Shown here one piece after another: positions 50,998 through 60,435 of a stretch of 64,000 nucleotides of DNA. Both the position numbers and the translations under genes were made by a program. Numbering within the stretch: position 1 is the first letter of the stretch; each line of letters begins with the position of its first letter. The DNA is from Planococcus donghaensis (lineage in GTDB: Bacteria; Bacillota; Bacilli; Bacillales_A; Planococcaceae): contig NZ_CP016543.2 in assembly GCF_001687665.2 (NCBI RefSeq), positions 248,001 to 312,000 of the forward strand. Direction: 5' to 3'. The notes beneath the pieces were generated by a model. It was given only the letters and a program-made list of their open reading frames with translations, was not told the origin of the DNA and did no database searches.

Positions 50998-52002
50998 ATG
51001 GCAAATCTAAAGTTAATTCCTTACCGAGTAGAAGAAATCGCCGATCAAGCACCACAGATTCCTCGAGGCGTAAGGATGATTCAAGCGCCGGAAATATGGC
51101 GGTGGGCAGAAAGAGGAAGAGGGAAAATCATCGCGATATTAGATACAGGATGCCAGCCTGATCACCCTGATTTAGAAGGTCGAATTGTAGATGGCAAAAA
51201 CTTCACGCCTGATTACGATGGAGATCCAACAAATTTTGACGATAACAATGGTCATGGTACACATGTTGCAGGAACTGTTGCTGCTTCTTATCGAGAAAGC
51301 GGAGGCATAGCAGGTGTGGCTCCAGAAGCTCAGCTACTTATTTTAAAGGTGTTGTCCGGTGAAGGCAGTGGAGACTATCAAGGAATTATCGACGGGATTC
51401 AGTATGCAATTGATTGGAGAGGGCCAAATGGCGAGCATGTCCATGTCATTTCCATGTCTTTGGGAGGTCCGGAAGATGTGGAAGAGTTGCATGCAGTAGT
51501 GAAACGGGCAGTAGATGCAGGAATTCCAGTAGTGTGTGCAGCTGGTAACGAAGGAGACAATAAATACGATACAAATGAATACGCTTATCCGGGAGCTTAC
51601 GGAGAAGTGATTCAAGTAGGGGCTGCGGATTTTAATCGTCGGATTGCCACTTTCAGCAATACGAATGATGAAATCGATTTAGTCGCTCCGGGAGTTGATA
51701 TTTATTCAACCTTTCCAGGAGGCAAGTACGCGAGCTTTTCAGGAACTTCAATGGCGACACCGCATGTTTCAGGCGCATTAGCGCTGATTAAGAACATTGC
51801 AGAAAAAGAGTTTGCTCGTGAACTGACAGAGGCTGAGTTGTATGCGCAACTCGTTCGGCGAACCATGTCTATTGGTTATCCAAAAACCGCAGAAGGAAAC
51901 GGATTATTAGCACTAGACATATTGAATAAGATTGAACAATTAGTTAAAGTGATCAATCAAGCGTATAACACAGATGAAAAACTGGACGTAAGAAAATTTT
52001 AA
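50998..52002 (+). CDS. isp: Intracellular subtilisin-type serine protease
   Basis: 334-residue S8 protease with no signal peptide. The N-terminal LIPYRVEE is the short inhibitory propeptide motif of intracellular subtilisins. The triad is Asp49 ([12 protein letters not shown]), His86 ([10 protein letters not shown]) and Ser251 (SGTSMATPH), with the oxyanion Asn in CAAGNEGD. It degrades cytoplasmic proteins, mostly in stationary phase. AAAGGGAGCG precedes the start. Confidence 0.93.
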   Translation: MANLKLIPYRVEEIADQAPQIPRGVRMIQAPEIWRWAERGRGKIIAILDTGCQPDHPDLEGRIVDGKNFTPDYDGDPTNFDDNNGHGTHVAGTVAASYRESGGIAGVAPEAQLLILKVLSGEGSGDYQGIIDGIQYAIDWRGPNGEHVHVISMSLGGPEDVEELHAVVKRAVDAGIPVVCAAGNEGDNKYDTNEYAYPGAYGEVIQVGAADFNRRIATFSNTNDEIDLVAPGVDIYSTFPGGKYASFSGTSMATPHVSGALALIKNIAEKEFARELTEAELYAQLVRRTMSIGYPKTAEGNGLLALDILNKIEQLVKVINQAYNTDEKLDVRKF

Positions 52003-52063
52003 ATTGCAAAAGCCACACATCTAATAGGCAACAACTTTTAGATACATGACTAGGATGAAGAAG

Positions 52064-52098
52064 AACCGGGTGCTCACGAGGCATTCGGTTTTTTTATT
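52064..52098 (+). terminator. Terminator of isp
   Basis: Stem aaccgg.tgc / gca.tcggtt with G-T pairs, followed by eight T. Confidence 0.75.
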
Positions 52099-52233
52099 GG
52101 TAATTTTTAATAGCGCTTAATCAATATAAAATAATAAATTCAATTTAATTTCAAAAAAAGTGATCTAAAAGAAAACCCGTTGCGTTATGCCTGTATAACG
52201 AAAAAAAAAAAGAAAAAAAGGGAGCGATTTTAG

Positions 52234-53595
52234 ATGAAATTAAACAAAGTACTTTTAGCCGTACCACTTAGTCTAGCATTATTGGTACCAACGGCGGCAC
52301 TTGCCGACAGCCACGGAGGCCATTCTACAGCGAGTGAAGCATCTATGGAAATGGCGACCGCAACACCTGCAGGGGAATTGCGCATTGCACTGGATACAAC
52401 TTTAACGGAGCATGCGTTCCTTGCAATCGAAGCAATGCGTAAAGGCGTCGACGGCGCAGAAGATTTTGACCAAGCAGCGGGCGCGTTACTTGCGAACGCC
52501 GATGACTTATCTGCCGCAGTTGGTTCGGTTTACGGCGACGAAGGCGCTGCGCAATTTGACGAAGTATGGAAGTCACACATTGGCTATTTCGTCGATTACG
52601 TAACAGCTACCGCTGAAGACAACCAAGAAGGCAAAGACCAAGCGTTAGCGGAACTGGAAAAATACAAAGTCGAACAATCGAAATTCTTTGACTCGGCAAC
52701 AGGCGGCTTACTGCCAGCGGCAGCGGTTCAAGAAGGATTGGACATGCACGTTGATCAGTTGATCAACGCGTTTGACGCATACGTAGCCGGCGATTTTGAA
52801 ACAGCATACTCACTTGAGCGTGAAGCAATTCACCACATGAGCATGTTCGCAGAAAGCTTGTCCATTGCGATCACAACACAGTTCCCAGACAAATTTGACA
52901 ACACAAGTGCCGATACACCAGCGATTGATTTGCGTGCCACGTTAAACCAAACGTTCACTGAACACGCTGGACTTGCCGTGATGGCCATGCAAGACGGTGC
53001 CGATGGCGCGGAAAGCTTTGACCAAGCAGCGGGCGCGTTACTCGCGAACGCCGATGACTTGTCAGCGGCAGTTGGATCCGTTTACGGCGAAGAAGCCGGT
53101 GCACAATTTGAAGAAACATGGAAGTCACACATTGGCTACTTTGTGGATTACGTAACAGCAACCGGTGAAGGCAACAAAGAAGGACAAGAACAAGCCCGTG
53201 CGGAGCTGGATCAGTATATCCTAGACCAAGCGGCATTCTTAGACGCAGCAACTGAAGGACGCGTACCAGCGGATGCACTTGAAGAAGGCTTAACTGCCCA
53301 TGTTGGGCAACTACTAGGCGCATTTGATTCGTACGTAGCAGGCGACTTTGACGCAGCGTACAGCTCAATTCGCGAAGCGTATGCACATATGCAAATGCCA
53401 GCAGCCGGCTTGTCAGCGGCCATCGTCGATCAATTCCCAGATCAATTTAACGCAACGGAAATGCCATCTGAAATGCCAAAAACAGGCATGGGCGGCATGG
53501 CCGATCAAAACTCATTCCCAATCTTGTGGGTTCTTGTAGGCTTGATGTTAGCTACATTGACAACGGTAGTAGCAGTACGTACACGCAAACAGTAA
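52234..53595 (+). CDS. Surface-anchored protein with two 184-residue repeats and conserved histidines
   Basis: 453 residues: signal peptide 1-24 (ALA-DSHGGH), repeat 1 about 48-220, repeat 2 about 232-404, MPKTG at 414-418 as a sortase-like motif, helix 428-448 and a basic tail. The repeats are helical and strongly conserved (TEHA, WKSHIGYFVDYVTAT, GDFxxAYS). His60/244, His115/299, His172/356 and His201/385 recur, suggesting a metal or haem site. The sequence is more GC-rich than its neighbours. A CopC-domain gene follows, so a copper-related role is possible but not shown. I do not recognise a named family. GGGAGCG lies before the start. Confidence 0.75.
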   Translation: MKLNKVLLAVPLSLALLVPTAALADSHGGHSTASEASMEMATATPAGELRIALDTTLTEHAFLAIEAMRKGVDGAEDFDQAAGALLANADDLSAAVGSVYGDEGAAQFDEVWKSHIGYFVDYVTATAEDNQEGKDQALAELEKYKVEQSKFFDSATGGLLPAAAVQEGLDMHVDQLINAFDAYVAGDFETAYSLEREAIHHMSMFAESLSIAITTQFPDKFDNTSADTPAIDLRATLNQTFTEHAGLAVMAMQDGADGAESFDQAAGALLANADDLSAAVGSVYGEEAGAQFEETWKSHIGYFVDYVTATGEGNKEGQEQARAELDQYILDQAAFLDAATEGRVPADALEEGLTAHVGQLLGAFDSYVAGDFDAAYSSIREAYAHMQMPAAGLSAAIVDQFPDQFNATEMPSEMPKTGMGGMADQNSFPILWVLVGLMLATLTTVVAVRTRKQ

Positions 53596-53608
53596 TTAAA
53601 GGGATAAC

Positions 53609-53640
53609 AAAAAAGCTAGCCCTCTTGGCTAGCTTTTTGT
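53609..53640 (+). terminator. Terminator of the repeat-protein gene
   Basis: Stem aaaaaagctagcc / ggctagctttttt, loop CTCTT. Confidence 0.92.
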
Positions 53641-53819
53641 TTGGCTAAAAACTGAACGACAAAAGATTCAGTAGCTATTTTCCAATTTATTATGTTTTAT
53701 TTTTTACTGTATTGTGTCAAAATCTCTAAAATAGGTAAAAGTTTTGGATATAGCAACAATATAAAGAAGAATACAACTAGAACTACTGTAAAATCAAAAC
53801 AGAAATGGAGATGAACCGC

Positions 53820-54377
53820 ATGAAAAAAATAATGATTTTATTGATCTTAGCTATTTTTGCATTGCCGGTAGTGGGACAAGCACATACGACATTGTCCTCA
53901 TCGACACCTGCAGAAGGTTCTGTCGTCACGGAGACTTTAGAAGAAGTAGTCTTGACCTTTGGGACAGTTATTGAACAAGGAAGTACATTAACATTGGAAA
54001 GTGAAGGAGTGACTTATGATTTTGAAGAAATCACGCTTTCAAGTGAAGCCATGACGGGAGCTATAAAAGAAGAGTTACCGAATGGCATGTATACGATTCA
54101 ATGGACAATCATCGGAGTAGATGGTCACCTGATTGAAGGAGAAATTCCTTTTGAGTTAGCGGTTGAAGTTGTTGAAGAGGAGCCAGTAGAAGAAGAGTCT
54201 GTAGTTGAAACTGTAGAAGAGCCCGTTGTTGAAGAAGCAACGGTTACAGAAGAACAGACTGCTCAAGCGACAGAAACCACTGAAGACGAAGGTGGCAATC
54301 TGCTCGTCACTATCCTACTTATTTTAGCAGTTGCGGTTATCGGATTTTTTGGATTCCGTCTATTGAAGAAGAAATAA
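53820..54377 (+). CDS. CopC-domain protein with C-terminal membrane anchor
   Basis: 185 residues: signal peptide 1-20 (VVGQA-HTTL), CopC domain about 21-118, an acidic Glu/Val/Thr-rich linker, and a C-terminal helix followed by LLKKK. His21 at the mature N-terminus and His in IGVDGHLIEGEIPFEL are the usual Cu(II) ligands. It resembles the CopC part of YcnJ-type copper proteins, here without the CopD membrane domain. The ATG at 53820 with GGAG nine bases upstream begins the signal peptide. Confidence 0.87.
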   Translation: MKKIMILLILAIFALPVVGQAHTTLSSSTPAEGSVVTETLEEVVLTFGTVIEQGSTLTLESEGVTYDFEEITLSSEAMTGAIKEELPNGMYTIQWTIIGVDGHLIEGEIPFELAVEVVEEEPVEEESVVETVEEPVVEEATVTEEQTAQATETTEDEGGNLLVTILLILAVAVIGFFGFRLLKKK

Positions 54378-54411
54378 ATTTATTCATGTTGAAAATAAAG
54401 GGAAGGTACAG

Positions 54412-54463
54412 AAGAACCCCGACTGATTACCACTTTAAAAGTGAAATCAATTGGGGTTCGTTT
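54412..54463 (+). terminator. Long interrupted hairpin after the CopC-domain gene
   Basis: gaacccc / ggggttc outer stem with inner pairing gatt / aatc and cact / agtg, then GTTTAAT. Probable terminator, possibly serving both strands. Confidence 0.55.
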
Positions 54464-54512
54464 AATATATACTTGTTTAGAAATTGTTTATTCTTAATCT
54501 AAAAGGACAATT

Positions 54513-55430
54513 TTACGCGATAACGACTTGGTTTTTGCCTTTATCTTTTGCTAAATACAATGCATCATCTACCCATTCAACCATACAATTAAGAGACAAA
54601 TCACTTGTAAAACTTTTCCCCCCAATTGATACAGTAACGTCAATTTGACTGTGTTGTCCTTGGATTTTCAATTGTTGGATTTCTTGACTTAACCTATTAG
54701 CTATACATTCTAATTCTACCTTACTGGTGTTAGGGAACAGTACAGCAAATTCGTCTCCTCCAATACGCGCTACAGTATCAGAAGATCTCGTGGTCTCCGT
54801 AATTTGACGAGCTAACTCTTTTAACACTTGGTCACCAGCAGGATGTCCATAAGTATCATTGATGTCTTTGAAATTGTCGGTATCAATGTATAACAATGAA
54901 ATAGGTACGTTCTTTTGAATGGCATAGTGGACTTCTTTTTTTAATTGTTCCTGAAAATAGCGTCTATTAAAAAGAGAAGTTAAAGAATCTTTTTCGGCAT
55001 ATTCTTTTAGTTGTAGTTCTGTCAGCTTTTGTTTTGTGATATCTACATGCCGAATGACCACACCTTCAATAGCTGATGCATTTGCTTGAAGAGGAGTTGC
55101 TTGTATCAAAAACCACCTACTGGTGGAAGTTGAATCACAAAAGTATTCGAAGTCAAAGCAATCGGTTTCCCCAGATAAGACGGCTTGTACCCCTTGTTGA
55201 ACAGCAGGTTCTTTTTCAAAATGCTGAAAATAATTTGTGCCGATCTCATAGTTCGAAAAACTCTCCCCATTTTGAACCTCAAACTGATGCCATTCTTCAT
55301 TGGTAAAACAGATAGTTCCAGTAGAATCGATTAAGCAGATAGGATCTCTCAGTGAATTTAATATCGATTTATTTATCCCTGGGTCAATCGATAAAAAAGT
55401 ATTAACATGTGTATGCAATAGAATCATCAT
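54513..55430 (-). CDS. PAS-GGDEF diguanylate cyclase
   Basis: 305 residues: PAS domain about 20-135 (DPICLIDSTGTICFTNEEW) and GGDEF domain about 145-305. The active-site GGDEF is intact at 224-228 and an inhibitory I-site RSSD stands at 215-218, five residues before it, so feedback-inhibited c-di-GMP synthesis is expected. No membrane segment. The ribosome site is weak (AGAAAG). Confidence 0.9.
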   Translation of the reverse strand: MMILLHTHVNTFLSIDPGINKSILNSLRDPICLIDSTGTICFTNEEWHQFEVQNGESFSNYEIGTNYFQHFEKEPAVQQGVQAVLSGETDCFDFEYFCDSTSTSRWFLIQATPLQANASAIEGVVIRHVDITKQKLTELQLKEYAEKDSLTSLFNRRYFQEQLKKEVHYAIQKNVPISLLYIDTDNFKDINDTYGHPAGDQVLKELARQITETTRSSDTVARIGGDEFAVLFPNTSKVELECIANRLSQEIQQLKIQGQHSQIDVTVSIGGKSFTSDLSLNCMVEWVDDALYLAKDKGKNQVVIA

Positions 55431-55716
55431 CTTTCTATAGGTGAGGTAAGTTCAGGTTGTAACTTTCTTATTCCCTTTCAATCAATTTTAAAAACTTTAA
55501 AATATTTCCATTTCATTTTTTATGAAAATGCGAGAAAGATATGAGTTTTGAAAAAATGAAAAATGTAAGTTCTTTAAAAGTAGAAAAAATCCGAAAGCGA
55601 TGTTAAGAAATGAAATCACTAGAACATGTGTGTTATAAAGGAAAGGGAATATTGAAAGTGATTGTGGCAACTAAAATTTATTACGTTGTTCTATCAGAAA
55701 TGGAAAGGATGATTTT

Positions 55717-56544
55717 TTGTTAGACTTAGGAAATTTCGAATGGGAAGTGCTCCTGATTGGTGCAGGAGTGATAGTAGCGCAAATAATCGGCGTGTTAATT
55801 GCTTTTCTTATCGTAAGGGCAATTGGAAAAAAATTAATCAACCGATTTTTCGAGAGGTTATTGGTGAAAGAAGATGTTACGAAAGGTCGCGCCTTAACAC
55901 TTCAAAGCTTGTCAGAAAATATTTTTTCTTATATTTTAATTTTTGTCCTAGTCACGACAGTTTTTAATATATTTGGGTTATCTGTAGCAAGTTTGATTGC
56001 GGGTGCTGGGATTATCGGATTGGCAATTGGCTTTGGGGCACAAGGATTAGTGAGTGACGTCGTTACAGGTTTCTTTTTACTACTAGAAAAACAGCTTGAT
56101 GTGAACGATTATGTAACCGTAGGAAGCATTGATGGCATTGTTGAAGCTGTGGGTTTAAGAACAACGAAACTGCGGAGCTTTGACGGCACGTTAAATTATA
56201 TTCCGAACCGAGACATCTTAACTGTCAGCAATCACTCGCGAGGCAATATGCGTGCGCTTGTGGATATTGGTATTTCTTATGATGAGAATATCGACGAAGC
56301 AATGGCGGTTATACAAGAAGCTTGTACGCAAATGGCATCAAAAGATATCGGAATTGTCGATGGACCTGATGTTATTGGTGTGCAAGCATTTGGTGCATCA
56401 GACGTTACATTGCGCGTCATCGCAAGAGCAGAAAATGGCGAGCAATGGGCGGTAGAACGGCAATTGCGCAAAGCCATTAAAGAAGCGCTTGATGCAAATG
56501 GAATTGAAATTCCATTCCCACATCAAGTAAACATTCAAAAATAA
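55717..56544 (+). CDS. Small-conductance mechanosensitive channel (MscS family)
   Basis: 275 residues: three helices in the first ~110 residues, pore helix AGAGIIGLAIGFGAQGLVSDVV, then the MscS beta domain (GTLNYIPNRDILTVSNHSRG) and the C-terminal alpha/beta domain. It opens under membrane tension to release osmolytes. The start is TTG at 55717 with AAAGGATG about nine bases upstream. Monocistronic. Confidence 0.92.
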   Translation: MLDLGNFEWEVLLIGAGVIVAQIIGVLIAFLIVRAIGKKLINRFFERLLVKEDVTKGRALTLQSLSENIFSYILIFVLVTTVFNIFGLSVASLIAGAGIIGLAIGFGAQGLVSDVVTGFFLLLEKQLDVNDYVTVGSIDGIVEAVGLRTTKLRSFDGTLNYIPNRDILTVSNHSRGNMRALVDIGISYDENIDEAMAVIQEACTQMASKDIGIVDGPDVIGVQAFGASDVTLRVIARAENGEQWAVERQLRKAIKEALDANGIEIPFPHQVNIQK

Positions 56545-56586
56545 TGACGCTTTAGAACAATAATCGCTTTTTAAATAGAAGAACGC

Positions 56587-56614
56587 AAAAAGGCAGCCGT
56601 CTAGGCTGCCTTTT
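56587..56614. terminator. Bidirectional terminator
   Basis: Stem aaaaggcagcc / ggctgcctttt, loop GTCTA. Confidence 0.88.
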
Positions 56615-56619
56615 ATGGG

Positions 56620-57096
56620 CTAATACTGTTTTTCGTTACGTAGAGATGGTGAAGTGTACGTAGGACGATTGCTCTCGGTACGTCTTTGGTTTTCCCATAG
56701 TGTGAGTAGCTTAACGGCACCGTTACTCCATTCATTAACTTGTGCAATGTTTTCTCGGTCGTGATCGACTCTCGAAGCGATGTTCTTTGTGATGGCGCGA
56801 ACAGAAGCGTTCAAGTCAATGACTGAATTCATTGTCCCTTTTGCAGCATCAATTAGCACAGTAACTTTTTCGGTTTTCATTTGAATATCTTCTTTTAGTT
56901 CATTAGCATGATGAGACAAGTTGGCTGCTTCTAATTGAAGTTTATCTGCACGTTCTTTCAGTTTGTTTGCGGAACCTTTTATTTCCTTCATTGGTTCTTT
57001 CATCCCTACTATTAGTAGAACAACGCCAATGATTGCTATAATCAGCCCTGCTAAAAAGATGCCCAGTGCTATGTATAGCCATGTTGCAGAGTCCAT
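56620..57096 (-). CDS. DUF948 membrane-anchored coiled-coil protein
   Basis: 158 residues: one N-terminal helix (LYIALGIFLAGLIIAIIGVVLLIVG), then a long coiled coil (KEIKGSANKLKERADKLQLEAANLSHHANELK) and a polar tail. This is the DUF948 pattern found in Bacilli general stress proteins; function unknown. GAGGAGG precedes the start. Confidence 0.82.
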   Translation of the reverse strand: MDSATWLYIALGIFLAGLIIAIIGVVLLIVGMKEPMKEIKGSANKLKERADKLQLEAANLSHHANELKEDIQMKTEKVTVLIDAAKGTMNSVIDLNASVRAITKNIASRVDHDRENIAQVNEWSNGAVKLLTLWENQRRTESNRPTYTSPSLRNEKQY

Positions 57097-57303
57097 GCGA
57101 TTTCCTCCTCTATTTTATAGATGTCTTGAATATGCTATACCCGTTAAACTTCTCTAATTAACCTATCAAATAGAAGGAATAGCTCCTTGAGGTTTGCTAA
57201 TCGTTAAACAACTCCCATAATATAAACGAGTATGGTAGAATTTTATCATATATGTATAAATTATCTGGCATTTTTTTAAATGTGAGAAAGAGCAGGTGCG
57301 GAA

Positions 57304-58119
57304 ATGATTGTCGGAATAGATGCAGGCGGTACATTGATCAAAGTGGCTTATACCAAAAAAGGGGAGGTCCATTTTGAAAAGTATCCAATTGCTGAAATCG
57401 AGCAAGTTGCCGACTGGGTAAATAATCTAGTTGACTGCAAAGTTTGTGTAACAGGAGGAAGGTCGGGAGTTCTCGTTTCGTTACTCGATCAACCAGCACA
57501 AGAGATGGTAGAATTTGAAGCTACGCATCTTGGGGTCCAAGTTCTACTCGAGAAAGCTGGAACTTTAGAAGATGCGTATTTGGTGACAAACGTTGGAACT
57601 GGAACGTCCATTCATTGTATACAAGATAATATGCAAGAGCGATTAGGCGGTACGGGTGTTGGCGGCGGTACGTTAGTTGGGTTAAGTCACTTATTGACTG
57701 GAGTTACCCGGTATGACGAAATTGTAGAGTTGGCAAGCCGTGGATCGCGCGATCGCCTCGATTTGAAAGTGAAAGATATATACGAAGATAAAGAGCCACC
57801 TATTTCAGGAGAGTTAACAGCTAGTAATTTTGGTCAGAATTTGTTTGCGATTTCAGATGGTGTGACGAAAGAAGAGTTGTTAGCGGCAGTAATAGGGCTT
57901 GTAGGTGAAACGGTTAGCACAGTAAGTGTCCAAGCAGCTCGCCAATGCAGAAGTTCTACTATTGTTTATATTGGTTCTTCATTTATCGATAATCCGCTAC
58001 TCAAAGAAGTTGTAACAAGTTACACCATTTTACGAGGTTCTATTCCGGTGTTTCCTGATAACGGAGAGTTTTCTGGAGCAATGGGCGCGATGACTGCGTT
58101 AACTAAAAAAGCAGTATAG
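57304..58119 (+). CDS. coaW: Type II pantothenate kinase
   Basis: 271-residue ASKHA kinase that starts coenzyme A synthesis. Phosphate-1 motif GIDAGGTLIKVAYTKKG, phosphate-2/adenosine region TNVGTGTSIH and GGTGVGGGTLVGL are as in staphylococcal CoaW, a type not feedback-inhibited by CoA. AGGTGCGG precedes the start. Monocistronic. Confidence 0.92.
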   Translation: MIVGIDAGGTLIKVAYTKKGEVHFEKYPIAEIEQVADWVNNLVDCKVCVTGGRSGVLVSLLDQPAQEMVEFEATHLGVQVLLEKAGTLEDAYLVTNVGTGTSIHCIQDNMQERLGGTGVGGGTLVGLSHLLTGVTRYDEIVELASRGSRDRLDLKVKDIYEDKEPPISGELTASNFGQNLFAISDGVTKEELLAAVIGLVGETVSTVSVQAARQCRSSTIVYIGSSFIDNPLLKEVVTSYTILRGSIPVFPDNGEFSGAMGAMTALTKKAV

Positions 58120-58127
58120 TTTCTATA

Positions 58128-58174
58128 GAAAAACGTCTTGTCTAACCAGTCGAATGGTCGGACAAGACGTTTTT
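58128..58174. terminator. Bidirectional terminator
   Basis: Stem aaaaacgtcttgtc / gacaagacgttttt around an 18-base loop. Confidence 0.9.
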
Positions 58175-58185
58175 AAAGTTCTTTC

Positions 58186-58743
58186 TTATTCACTAATAAT
58201 CGTCAACTTTTCACGAATATCAGTACGTTCTTGTTTTGCTGGGATGTGAGCAGGGTAGCCAATCATCATCGTCGCAACAATTTTTTCTCCTGGTTGGACG
58301 CCGATAGCTTCGCGGAACACAGGGTTATATATCCAGTCGTTAGAACGCCAAATCATACCAATGCCACGTTCCCAGGCAGCGAGTTGGAAATTTTGAAGCA
58401 TCGAAGAAATGGCGCCGTAATCTTCATCCCATCTTCTTTGTCTCGGATCTTCAGGCATGATTACGACTAAGTGAAGCGGGATGCTGCGGAAATAATCCGC
58501 TTTGTTCAATGCTTTTGCAGGCGTTTCTCCATCAGCTGTTTTCATAGCTTCAAGAAAAGCTTGAACAAATTTTTCTTTGCCAGCACCAGTATAGAGTTGG
58601 AAACGCCAAGGTTCGTTCACTTTATGGTTAGGTGCCCATTTGGCGACATTTAACAGTTCAATAATTTCTTCGGTACTGACGGCGTCAACTTTAAACTTCT
58701 TAATTGAGCGTCTTTCCATGATATTCTGGTCAATAAGGTTCAT
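58186..58743 (-). CDS. Nitroreductase family protein
   Basis: 185-residue FMN-dependent NAD(P)H nitroreductase. FMN contacts are suggested by ERRSIKKFK at the N-terminus, WAPNHKVNEPWRFQLYTG, and the late GIGMIWRSNDWIYNPVFRE and GEKIVATMMIGYP. YdjA-like by length. Substrate unknown. AAAAGGAGAG precedes the start. Confidence 0.88.
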   Translation of the reverse strand: MNLIDQNIMERRSIKKFKVDAVSTEEIIELLNVAKWAPNHKVNEPWRFQLYTGAGKEKFVQAFLEAMKTADGETPAKALNKADYFRSIPLHLVVIMPEDPRQRRWDEDYGAISSMLQNFQLAAWERGIGMIWRSNDWIYNPVFREAIGVQPGEKIVATMMIGYPAHIPAKQERTDIREKLTIISE

Positions 58744-58898
58744 CAGTAAACAGCTCTCCTTTTCGCATAAAAATTACGAGTACTTATTTTTTATCCTACC
58801 ATGACAAAGCAACAAAGCGTATTAAAACGGACAAAAAGAACAATGTAGTCCGTCAGAAATATTGGTAGAATAGACACATAGGCAAGGAGTGGATCAGA

Positions 58899-60302
58899 TT
58901 GAAGAAAATTGTAGTCATTGGGGGAGGCATTACGGGTCTTTCCGCCATGTATTATTTGCAAAAGTTAAACATACAGGAGAACCTTGGACTAGAGTTGGTT
59001 TTGGTGGAGCGTTCGCATCAGTTGGGAGGCAAAATTAAGACAGTAAAGAAAGAAGAGTTCATTATGGAAGTCGGGGCAGACTCCATTGTTGCACGTCATG
59101 CCAGTGTTATGCCGCTCATCGAAGAGTTGGGGTTAAAAGAGCGAATGGTTTATAACGGGACAGGAATTTCTTATTTGTATGCGAATAATGTACTGCATGC
59201 GATTCCAAAAGACAGTGTCTTTGGTATTCCAATGAGCAAAGAAGCATTATTTAGTTCAACGCTTGTTTCAGAAGAAGGAAAGCAGGCAGCGTTAAAAGAT
59301 TTTACTAGCTCGAACGAAAACTATACACGGGATAGTTCAATTGGTGAATTTCTAGAAGCTTTTTTAGGCAAAGAGTTGGTTGAAAACCAAATTGCGCCAG
59401 TGCTATCTGGCGTCTATTCAGGGAATCTTTATGAGTTAACCTTATCATCGACCTTACCTTATTTAGTTGACTATAAAAACAAATACGGCAGTATTATCAA
59501 AGGTTTTGAAGCAAACAAAGAATTTTTCCAAGGAGCAGCAAATAAAAAGTTCATTTCTTTTGATGAAGGGATGGAAGTGCTGATTGATACGTTAGAAAGC
59601 AAACTAGCGCCAGCTCGAATCATCAAAGGGATCGGAACGACGGCTATCCAAAAAGACAAAGCCGGCTACCTTGTAGAGCTTGAAAATGGTGAAGCATTAA
59701 AAGCTGATTACGTAATTATGGCGACGCCTCATCAAGTGGCACAAACCTTACTCAACTTACCAGAATTAGACGCAGAATTTGATCAGTTCTTGAACTCTTC
59801 ATTAATCAGTGTTTACCTTGGATATGATATTCCAGACAATCGTTTGCCAGAAGACGGTACAGGTTTTATCGTATCGCAAGAAAGCGATCTGCATTGTAAT
59901 GCATGTACATGGACAAGTCGTAAATGGCAACATACATCTGAAAATCAAAAGTTATTGGTGCGGTTATTTTATAAAAGCTCACACCCATCATACGGTCAGT
60001 TGAAAGATTTATCTGAAGAAGAATTGGTGAAAGTGGCCATGAGTGATATCCAGAAGAGTTTGGGGATTGAAGACATGCCATTAACTGCAGAAGTGACAGG
60101 ATGGAAAGATTTGATGCCCAATTATCATATGGCGCATAAAAATGCGATTAATGCATTGGAGTTGAAAATGGAAGCAATGGTTCCGCGTATTAAACTCGCA
60201 GGCTCTTCGTACTTTGGAGTGGGAATTGGCGCGTGCATTCAAAATGGTGCTGATTTTGCAAAGATTATTGTAAATAATTTAGCCGAAAGAGATGAAAAAT
60301 AA
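58899..60302 (+). CDS. cgoX: Coproporphyrinogen III oxidase (HemY/CgoX type)
   Basis: 467-residue FAD enzyme. The dinucleotide motif VIGGGITGLSAMYYLQKL is at the N-terminus, followed by LGGKIKTVKKEEFIMEVGADSIV; the C-terminal FAD closure is VGIGACIQNGADFAKIIV. In Gram-positive bacteria this enzyme oxidises coproporphyrinogen III in the coproporphyrin-dependent haem pathway. Here it is alone, away from hemE/hemH. The start is TTG at 58899 with AAGGAGTGG upstream. Confidence 0.92.
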   Translation: MKKIVVIGGGITGLSAMYYLQKLNIQENLGLELVLVERSHQLGGKIKTVKKEEFIMEVGADSIVARHASVMPLIEELGLKERMVYNGTGISYLYANNVLHAIPKDSVFGIPMSKEALFSSTLVSEEGKQAALKDFTSSNENYTRDSSIGEFLEAFLGKELVENQIAPVLSGVYSGNLYELTLSSTLPYLVDYKNKYGSIIKGFEANKEFFQGAANKKFISFDEGMEVLIDTLESKLAPARIIKGIGTTAIQKDKAGYLVELENGEALKADYVIMATPHQVAQTLLNLPELDAEFDQFLNSSLISVYLGYDIPDNRLPEDGTGFIVSQESDLHCNACTWTSRKWQHTSENQKLLVRLFYKSSHPSYGQLKDLSEEELVKVAMSDIQKSLGIEDMPLTAEVTGWKDLMPNYHMAHKNAINALELKMEAMVPRIKLAGSSYFGVGIGACIQNGADFAKIIVNNLAERDEK

Positions 60303-60379
60303 AAAAACACTCATCTAGCAGAGGCAAAGAGATGTAGGAATAGAATTTTGCTCCTATCTATATTGGCAACTAAAAAACG

Positions 60380-60421
60380 AAAAACCAGCAGTCTAGATAA
60401 ATTCTAGGCTGCTGGTTTTTG
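60380..60421. terminator. Bidirectional terminator
   Basis: Stem aaaaaccagcag.ctaga / tctag.ctgctggttttt. Confidence 0.88.
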
Positions 60422-60435
60422 GTATTGCGTATTTT

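Noticed and set aside
50766..51161. 131-codon plus-strand frame bridging actP-like gene and isp
   Set aside because: It overlaps both recognised genes in another frame, crosses a terminator and encodes a highly basic low-complexity product.
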